Shown here: in pieces, positions 57,218-64,000 of the stretch
Layout of the letters: each line of letters opens with the position of its first letter
Numbering within the stretch: position 1 is the stretch's first letter
Notes under the pieces: generated by a model
Told to the model about the DNA's origin: nothing
The model's input: only the letters and a program-made list of their open reading frames with translations
Databases searched by the model: none
Position numbers and translations under genes: made by a program
Assembly: GCA_030427585.1 (NCBI GenBank)
Contig: JAUIBW010000023.1
Coordinates: forward strand, 1 to 64,000
DNA length: 64,000 bases
Source of the DNA: Bacteroidia bacterium
GTDB lineage: Bacteria > Bacteroidota > Bacteroidia > Flavobacteriales > Flavobacteriaceae
Direction of reading: 5' to 3'

Positions 57218-59644
57218 TTGAAACTAAAACTACTCATCCTTTTTCTAGGTGCTACTTTACTTGCTTCAAGTCAAAATCTCGAGCAAATAGGAAAAGTTCC
57301 CTTACTTCGTTTTAATGGTGGTATTTCTGGTAATGGTGTATTTTATGATGGTACTGCAAATCGAGATCCTTTTACATATTTTATAAATGGTAATCTTAAT
57401 TTTAATATTAGTGGTGTATATAACATTCCATTATCTTTTTCATATACCAATCAAGACTTTGGTTATAGTACACCTTTCAAAATAAATCGTTTAAGCATTC
57501 ATCCTTCGTATAAATGGGTTGCTACTCATATTGGAGATGTCGCCATGACCTTTTCTCCATACACTCTAAGTGGCCATCAATTTACTGGAGGAGGAGTCGA
57601 CCTTACTCCTAATGGCCCATTTAAGATAAGTGCATTATACGGTAGATTTCTTAAAGAATCTGAATATAATCCCGAAGCTCCTGAAGCAATACCCGCTTAT
57701 AAACGAATGGGGTTCGGATTTAAAACTTCTTATGCTTTTGAAAAAGCTTCAATCGGACTTATATTTTTTACTGCAAAAGATGACGAAACTTCAATCCAAA
57801 ATTCATTCCCTGTAGAATTAGAGTTAACCCCAAAGGAAAACGCCGTGGTAAGTGCAGAAACTAATTTTACAATATTTGAAAAAGCTAAAATAAATTTAGA
57901 GTATGCAATATCGGGAGTTACCGAAGACACCCAAGCATCAGAATCGCGAACAACAACAGGAATTCTTTCTTTTTTATTAAACGAAAACTTAACCACAAAT
58001 TATTATAACGCATTAAAAGCTCAACTTGACTATCCTGCTGGTAATGGTTCTGTTGGTGTTGGGTATGAACGTATTGATCCTGATTATAGAACTTTTGGTG
58101 CATATTACTTTAATAATGATCTCGAAAATATAACTTTAAATGCCTCTCAAAGCATATTTAATAATAAGATTAGCCTTAATATTAATGCTGGGCTTCAGCG
58201 GGACAATCTAGATGATACCAAAAGCTCAGAACTACAACGCATCGTAAGTGCAGTTAATGTTACATATACAAGTTCTGAAAAACTTTCTATTAATGCCGGA
58301 TATTCCAATTTTCAATCTTATACTAATATCAAAGATCAATTTGATTTTATTAACGAGGTTAATCAATTTGATAACATAGATACACTTAATTATCGCCAAA
58401 TATCTCAAAATGCAAATCTGGGAATCAATTACACATTAAAAAAAACAGAAAGTCAACAACAAGCTGTTAATGTAAACCTTACCTACCAGAGTTCTGATAA
58501 TAAGCAAGACGGAAGAACCATAGAAAATGGCTTATCAAAGTTTTATAATATTGCTTCTGCATACACTGTGGGATATCCCAAAAACTCACTTAATTTTTCA
58601 TTGGCTGCTAATGTTTCTTACAATACTGTTGGTGCAACCGATAATCTAACCTTGGGTCCTACCCTTACCACTACAAAATCTTTTTTTGATAAAAAACTAA
58701 GAGCTAATTTCTCAAGTTCTTATAATGCTGCATTTAATAATGGCGAAAAACAAAACGATATTTATAATATTCGATTAGGAGGTAACTATTCTTTTTATGA
58801 AAGTCATAATCTGAATCTAAATCTACTTTCACTATTTAGAAACACAACTACAGGAAGCAATACAGATTTTACTGCAACTTTAGGGTACACATATACATTT
58901 GATACTTTCAAAATAAAGTTCAAAAAACGCAATAGAGAACTTTTAAATGAAGAAGATATAGCCAAGTTAGGCACCTTACAGTTTAGATATCGATCTGTAG
59001 TCTATAGTGGTACTATTCCAGAAATTACAGAGCAGCTTACTAATGTAAAAAACAGCTCAAGATTTGTAAACATCCCTCAAGAAAAACAGGGAGATCTTAA
59101 TTTTTTATTCGCTGCATTAAAAAAGCAAACAAAATCAGAATTGTATAAAGAAAAAGCTTTAGAGTTTTTAGCAGCCCTTTATAGTTATGAAGACTTCTTA
59201 AAAACCTACGACACTATACTCTACGAAGTTATCAAAAGTTTAAAAGAAGATATGCAGTTTATTGATTTTAAACTTGAAAGAAGTTTTGTAAAAACCAAAA
59301 TAGAACTGGATGCACTTAAAAAAAAATCTCCTAATAATGTAAAAGAAATAGAAAAACTTAAAAAAGAACTTGACAACAGACAAAAGAAATTAGTAGGCCA
59401 CCGATGGATGAAAAAGAAATTCGACAGGTATACTGGTTTTGAAGCGGTTAAAAAACCAAATGATCTGATTGCTACATTCAAAAAACGTGAAGCGGAAAAC
59501 GCTTTTAGGTTATACGAAAAAGAAAAAGATGTTAAAAAAATTAACTTATATTTGGAAGTCCAAATCATTGATTTCTACTACCATAAGTCGCTTGAAGAGG
59601 TAAATCCTGATAAGTTCGAACTTAGATATATAGATAAGATTTAA
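57218..59644 (+). CDS. Outer-membrane beta-barrel-like protein with helical C-terminus
   Basis: 808 residues from a TTG start; the only nearby ATG in this frame (57170) meets a stop after four codons, and the TTG begins a clean signal peptide (MKLKLLILFLGATLLASSQ). Residues about 20-590 are amphipathic beta-strand sequence with many Asn, Tyr and Phe (GGISGNGVFYDGTANRDPF, FSYTNQDFGYSTP), as in outer-membrane barrels. Residues about 600-808 are charged helices (LDALKKKSPNNVKEIEKL). No family recognised with certainty. It lies 14 bp before the giant secreted protein and is probably its partner. Confidence 0.8.
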   Translation: MKLKLLILFLGATLLASSQNLEQIGKVPLLRFNGGISGNGVFYDGTANRDPFTYFINGNLNFNISGVYNIPLSFSYTNQDFGYSTPFKINRLSIHPSYKWVATHIGDVAMTFSPYTLSGHQFTGGGVDLTPNGPFKISALYGRFLKESEYNPEAPEAIPAYKRMGFGFKTSYAFEKASIGLIFFTAKDDETSIQNSFPVELELTPKENAVVSAETNFTIFEKAKINLEYAISGVTEDTQASESRTTTGILSFLLNENLTTNYYNALKAQLDYPAGNGSVGVGYERIDPDYRTFGAYYFNNDLENITLNASQSIFNNKISLNINAGLQRDNLDDTKSSELQRIVSAVNVTYTSSEKLSINAGYSNFQSYTNIKDQFDFINEVNQFDNIDTLNYRQISQNANLGINYTLKKTESQQQAVNVNLTYQSSDNKQDGRTIENGLSKFYNIASAYTVGYPKNSLNFSLAANVSYNTVGATDNLTLGPTLTTTKSFFDKKLRANFSSSYNAAFNNGEKQNDIYNIRLGGNYSFYESHNLNLNLLSLFRNTTTGSNTDFTATLGYTYTFDTFKIKFKKRNRELLNEEDIAKLGTLQFRYRSVVYSGTIPEITEQLTNVKNSSRFVNIPQEKQGDLNFLFAALKKQTKSELYKEKALEFLAALYSYEDFLKTYDTILYEVIKSLKEDMQFIDFKLERSFVKTKIELDALKKKSPNNVKEIEKLKKELDNRQKKLVGHRWMKKKFDRYTGFEAVKKPNDLIATFKKREAENAFRLYEKEKDVKKINLYLEVQIIDFYYHKSLEEVNPDKFELRYIDKI

Positions 59645-59658
59645 AACCAACTTAACCC

Positions 59659-62600
59659 ATGAAGAAACGGTTACACTTTCTATTCCTTATTGCACTCTTT
59701 GCATTGCAAGGTATACGATCACAGACTTTTCCGGTGACATTGTTACCTCAAACAATACCTCCCGCTCCTATTTATTTTTCTTCATATGCAGATGCATCTT
59801 CTACGAATAGCCCTTTACGGCTCCAGATCATTCTAAATGACCTATCTGTTGCAAATCGTGAGATTAAATTAAAAGCTTATTTTGAAGGTAATGGGATTGC
59901 TTTTCAGAGTAAAGATGTGGTTATAGGAGCCCCTTCTTTATTTATAGAAGGAGGTATCCCACTAACATTGACCAATGTTGAACTTGCTCCTTACTTTACT
60001 TTTGAAAATATCACTGGGATATCACCAACAGCTTATGGACAAGTTATACCAGAAGGTTCTTACCAGTTCTGCTTTGAGGTTTTTGACTCACTTACCGGTG
60101 CACGTATATCTCAAAAAACATGCGCTACAACATATATTTTTCAGAATGAACCACCACTATTAGTCACTCCTTATAATCGGGATGACATTACCGAACAGAA
60201 CCCATTAAACTTAATGTTTCAATGGACCCCAAGGCATATCAATGTAAATAATGTACAGTATGAATTGAGCATTGTAGAAATCTGGGATCAAACTATAAAC
60301 CCGCAAGCTGCATTTTTAGCATCTCCTCCATTTTTTCAAACTACAACAACAAATACTTCTTATTTATATAGTCCTGCAGATCCTCTGTTTTTACCAAACA
60401 AACGATACGCATGGAGGATACAGGCCAAAGCATTAAATGGTGCAGAAGAAATAGGACTATTTAAAAACAATGGTTTTAGCGAAGTTTACTGGTTCAATTA
60501 TGTAGCACCCTGCGATACTCCTAATAATGCACGACACGAAGTAAAAGGAGCACAACAAGTAAATATATTATGGGATGATTTTACTACCGACGTTCCAGAG
60601 TTTATAGTTCGCTATCGCGAAAAAGGAAATAATAATGAATGGTTTTTCTCTAGAACCAGTGGTAATTGGATAACACTATGGGATTTGCGACCAGGGACAA
60701 CATATGAGTACCAGGTAAATAAAAAATGTCTTATCTCTGAAAGTGAGTATTCTATTTTACAAACGTTTACCACACTAGAAGAAAGCGATGAAACCAGTCT
60801 TATCAATTGTGGTATTTCTCCCGATATGAATATCGAGAATATGGAGCCGCTAGAACAGCTTTTTCCTGGTAACATGTTTAAAGCAGGAGATTTTCCGGTT
60901 AAGGTAATAGAAGCTAATGGAAGTAATGGTAGGTTTTCTGGAAAAGGATATGTCTCTTTCCCTTACTTTAAAAACATTAAAGTAGCCGTAAACTTTACAA
61001 ATATATTTGTAAATAATGAAAGTCAGCTTGCAGAAGGTACAGTAGTTACGGTGTATGATCCCTCATGGGGAAATATTCTTGATGTCGATGAGGTTATTGA
61101 TGTTGTAGAAGATATTGCAGATGTCGTAACAGGTGGGGATAATATCGAAATTCCACAATTGGATTATGATATCGACACCAATGATATTAGCATTACCGAT
61201 GGACAGATAATCATTACAAAACCAGACGGCGCTCAAGATACGTTTGATTATGATGAAGGAGATACATATACCATCACCGACGCCAGTGGAGATGAATGGA
61301 CTGTAGATGATAAAGGTAATATTACACAGACTGGCCAGGGGGACCCATCCCCTCCTTTAACTTCAAATAATGCAGATGGTATTAGATCAGGCACCCATGA
61401 TGGTACCATAGATGATCCATATGTCGATGCGATCACAAACGATATTGTTAAGGTTACTTTTAGAACAGATAGTGATACTCGTTTTGCTCTGGATCAAGTT
61501 AATAATGATTATGAAACCTCAAAATACCCTAAAATAAATACTTCTGCCGATCAATCATATTATCCAGCTCATAAAGCAGCTGTACAAGGAGAAGATGATG
61601 TGTTTTATGCAGATATCGAAATTAGCGATGCCAAAATAAATATCGATAGTCTCATTATAAAAACAGTAGAAAATAAAGCGATAAAACATGAAAGAATAGC
61701 AAGTACAAATACCTATAAAATAACCGTATCTGGTGTTAATCCTTATCGTACCGAAGAGTGTGTTGTCACATATTTAGATCCTACTGATAATAAATATAAA
61801 ATAGCTGCAAGTTTCTTTGTTCATCATATTAAGAAACATACAGAAGTACCAGTGCAAGTCGTAACTGTAAATGGCGGAAATGCTATAACCAATTTCGAAG
61901 CAGAGTTAAACAATATTTTTGGTCGTGCTGGTGGGAAATTTAAAGTGAAACCCAATGTAATCAATCTTACTATTACACAGGAATCATGGGATACCGGTGA
62001 TAAAAACGGTATTATAGATTATGACGGAAGCGGGTTATTATCAGATTACCCGACAGAGCTTAAGAATATTTATCAGGAATTTAAAAAACAATATCCAGAT
62101 TACGACTCCCGGCAGTATTTCATTTTTGTATTAGGTAAAGATCTTAGTGTATCGAAACCATTAAGCGGTTTTATGCCAAAAACAAGGCAATGGGGCTTTA
62201 TATTCGAAAGTCATTTGGGAGAAGGTTTAGAAAAGAAAGATTCTGCTCTTAAAGTTGCTGCTCACGAGTTAGGACATGGGGTATATACTCTAGCGCATCC
62301 TTTTGGTGAAAATCCAGATAATTCTGGCCAGGCTAATACCTGGTTAATGGATTATGGCAATGGTACCGAACTAGGTTATCCTAATTGGGCAACCATGAGT
62401 GATCCTAGCCTAAAATTATACTTGTTCCAGGATGATAGTGGTGGAGAACTTGCCAACAAAACATGGTTAACTCCTGATTGGAAGCCTTTTAGATTTGATC
62501 AATCTAACGTAATTACCAGCAGAGCCAATTCTACACCTGTTACAAAAGGTAGTATTCCCGGAGTTTATCACGATAATAAACACTATATAGCATCCTTTGA

Positions 62601-64000
62601 CGGTTCAAAATTTATTGGTTATGTTCATAAAAACTCAAATGACGTTTTAAAGTTAGAATACAAAACGCTCACAAATACAGAAGAAATTTTTCTTTATAGG
62701 GACAATGGTAGATGTGGTTCAGATTCTTATTACAAAACCACTTGGGAGCATGTAAAAAACAAACCAAATTTTAAGTTTACAGATAATGCTACAATGGAAT
62801 ACCAAGGAATTATTCCCTGCAGGGATAGGACTTCTAATGATGGTAGCAGATGTGATCGGTTTGATTATTTTGATACCTCTAATCAGGATGATTTAGCTAA
62901 AATGAACAATTATCAAAATACGATAAATGAATATTTAAAAAATGCCTTATCACACATACCTCAATCTTCTAAAAGCGAAGTAAGAATTAAAGGAGTGTTT
63001 AATCATCTCCAATTCTCTAGCACTATATCTTCAATAGTTAAAAACAGTGAGCTTGAAATTTTAGAAGACAAACTACACTTACTTACCTATAAAATCCCAG
63101 ATACGTATGTCGTAGTTTCATTTATCCAAATTGAAAATAATCATTCATTACAAAACAATCAGATTAACGATATAGCTACGCGATCAATCGAAAATAATGA
63201 ATCATTAGTAGGTAATAAAAAAATAGTTCATATAATCGTTCCTTATTCTAATTATGAATCAATATTTGGAGTAGGCTTTTTTAACAATGATAGCTGTTAT
63301 AATATTGGATATGGAGAAAGTCAAAATGGTATAGTAACTAATAATTCTACATATCAGCAAAAAACAAAAATTTCGCAAGGAATTCTTGAAATTTTCAAAC
63401 AAATAGAAAAACCGTTATTTATAAAGAGATTTTATATCAAAGCAGATGGTTCTATGGCAGAAACTGCATTAGGTAAAGAAAAAATAGCCGGATATGATGC
63501 TATAAATGTTTTACAATTTTATAAATCAAATTATATTTCTAAAATAGATAATTTACGTAGTCAATCCATAGGAGTTATATCTCAATTAGCTTATGCAAAT
63601 CCAAACGATGAAAACCAAATTACTAATCTACTAAATCAGTATACATCTATAAAGTCCGAAATCAAAGATCTATATCTAGATGCAGACTCTAAAGAAGTTA
63701 ATCTCGATGTCATAAGCAATAAATCTACCTGGAAGTACCATCAACCAAGCAATTTAGGAAAACTTAGAGAAGTTTACATCCCTAACCAAGATGTAACTCA
63801 TGCATATTTTTTAAGTCAAACTGCATATTTTGGTTTTGGTCAAAATTTCAATATATATTTTGGGTTTAATGACTATTTAAATCCCGATTTACATTTTTAC
63901 AATTTTGACAAATTCACTGTTTTTGATCCACTTGTATATGGACTTGCCGATGGTTTAAGCTTAATTCCTGTGCCACCACTTGATTCAGCAGGAGATGCTC
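59659..64000 (+). CDS. Very large secreted FN3 / HELGH-motif protein, polymorphic-toxin-like (3' end outside window)
   Basis: 1447 residues are visible and the frame is open at the window end. A signal peptide (about 1-20), a beta-rich N-region (about 21-170), two fibronectin-III-like domains (about 175-385; NEWFFSRTSGNWITLWDLRPGTTYEYQV core), a Asp/Gly-rich region (about 470-590), then a zinc-protease-like motif HELGHGVYTLAH (His869, Glu870, His873, His880) followed by WLMDYGNGTELGYPNW. The motif lacks the metzincin Gly, so it is not a standard metzincin. The last visible residues (DPLVYGLADGLSLIPVPPLDSAGDA) look like a pre-toxin junction. Secretion and toxin identity are inference. Confidence 0.8.
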   Translation, partial: MKKRLHFLFLIALFALQGIRSQTFPVTLLPQTIPPAPIYFSSYADASSTNSPLRLQIILNDLSVANREIKLKAYFEGNGIAFQSKDVVIGAPSLFIEGGIPLTLTNVELAPYFTFENITGISPTAYGQVIPEGSYQFCFEVFDSLTGARISQKTCATTYIFQNEPPLLVTPYNRDDITEQNPLNLMFQWTPRHINVNNVQYELSIVEIWDQTINPQAAFLASPPFFQTTTTNTSYLYSPADPLFLPNKRYAWRIQAKALNGAEEIGLFKNNGFSEVYWFNYVAPCDTPNNARHEVKGAQQVNILWDDFTTDVPEFIVRYREKGNNNEWFFSRTSGNWITLWDLRPGTTYEYQVNKKCLISESEYSILQTFTTLEESDETSLINCGISPDMNIENMEPLEQLFPGNMFKAGDFPVKVIEANGSNGRFSGKGYVSFPYFKNIKVAVNFTNIFVNNESQLAEGTVVTVYDPSWGNILDVDEVIDVVEDIADVVTGGDNIEIPQLDYDIDTNDISITDGQIIITKPDGAQDTFDYDEGDTYTITDASGDEWTVDDKGNITQTGQGDPSPPLTSNNADGIRSGTHDGTIDDPYVDAITNDIVKVTFRTDSDTRFALDQVNNDYETSKYPKINTSADQSYYPAHKAAVQGEDDVFYADIEISDAKINIDSLIIKTVENKAIKHERIASTNTYKITVSGVNPYRTEECVVTYLDPTDNKYKIAASFFVHHIKKHTEVPVQVVTVNGGNAITNFEAELNNIFGRAGGKFKVKPNVINLTITQESWDTGDKNGIIDYDGSGLLSDYPTELKNIYQEFKKQYPDYDSRQYFIFVLGKDLSVSKPLSGFMPKTRQWGFIFESHLGEGLEKKDSALKVAAHELGHGVYTLAHPFGENPDNSGQANTWLMDYGNGTELGYPNWATMSDPSLKLYLFQDDSGGELANKTWLTPDWKPFRFDQSNVITSRANSTPVTKGSIPGVYHDNKHYIASFDGSKFIGYVHKNSNDVLKLEYKTLTNTEEIFLYRDNGRCGSDSYYKTTWEHVKNKPNFKFTDNATMEYQGIIPCRDRTSNDGSRCDRFDYFDTSNQDDLAKMNNYQNTINEYLKNALSHIPQSSKSEVRIKGVFNHLQFSSTISSIVKNSELEILEDKLHLLTYKIPDTYVVVSFIQIENNHSLQNNQINDIATRSIENNESLVGNKKIVHIIVPYSNYESIFGVGFFNNDSCYNIGYGESQNGIVTNNSTYQQKTKISQGILEIFKQIEKPLFIKRFYIKADGSMAETALGKEKIAGYDAINVLQFYKSNYISKIDNLRSQSIGVISQLAYANPNDENQITNLLNQYTSIKSEIKDLYLDADSKEVNLDVISNKSTWKYHQPSNLGKLREVYIPNQDVTHAYFLSQTAYFGFGQNFNIYFGFNDYLNPDLHFYNFDKFTVFDPLVYGLADGLSLIPVPPLDSAGDA

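Noticed and set aside
62263..62298. Metzincin zinc protease at the HELGH motif
   Set aside because: The third His is one residue too far and the metzincin Gly is missing, so only a zinc-protease-like motif is claimed.

Overview
The window comes from a low-GC member of the Bacteroidota, almost certainly a marine Flavobacteriaceae of the Aquimarina type. The evidence is gene content: a type IX secretion system (T9SS) type-B sorting domain next to a PorP/SprF protein, a GYDIA-type GHMP kinase beside HMG-CoA reductase, TolC/MFP/RND efflux genes, Bacteroidota-type promoters (TTG-N19-21-TAnnTTTG) and no Shine-Dalgarno pattern. No rRNA, tRNA, CRISPR array or intact transposase was seen.

Layout. 1-2.6 kb: the end of a T9SS-secreted Ig-repeat protein with its SprF-like partner. 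2.7-4 kb: a MacB/FtsX-like permease. 4-11.3 kb: purH, then the rod-shape cluster mreB-mreC-mreD-mrdA-rodA. 11.3-12.1 kb: a DNA/RNA non-specific nuclease. 12.4-16.2 kb: an accessory island of seven small double-glycine-leader peptide genes around a C39-like/VKOR/DsbA-like fusion enzyme. 16.3-22.2 kb: a DppC-like permease and prc, then divergent surE, a small membrane protein and lpxB. 22-29.9 kb: a TPR hybrid histidine kinase, an NlpC/P60 lipoprotein, ComEC, a serine hydrolase and a thioredoxin. 30-35.2 kb: a DPP-IV-like peptidase with two POT peptide transporters. 35.5-37.8 kb: HMG-CoA reductase and a GHMP kinase. 38-42.2 kb: a four-gene sulfur operon (ArsR-rhodanese, rhodanese-MBL, MFS, cysteine desulfurase) behind a promoter embedded in an operator. 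42.3-46.4 kb: odhB and odhA. 46.5-48.2 kb: a pseudogene, a MITE-like element and small unknown genes. 48.2-56.1 kb: polyprenyl synthase, divergent from a TetR-TolC-MFP-RND efflux operon. 56.2-57 kb: a decayed RND remnant. 57.2-64 kb: an outer-membrane barrel-like protein and a very large secreted FN3/HELGH-motif protein cut off by the window end.

The most notable region is 12.4-16.2 kb. The seven precursors share one leader type (L-[NST]-K-x-x-Q-x-x-[IV]-x-G-G, loosely) but carry four unrelated cores, one with the cysteine framework of inhibitor-cystine-knot peptides (C-C-CC-C-C). Among them sits a protein joining a C39-like domain without a catalytic Cys, a VKOR disulfide-generating domain and a CGYC thioredoxin domain. 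My reading is a leader-guided disulfide-installation system for secreted knotted peptides; no exporter lies in the window. The second candidate is the 57.2-64 kb pair, which resembles a secreted polymorphic-toxin-like giant with an outer-membrane partner.
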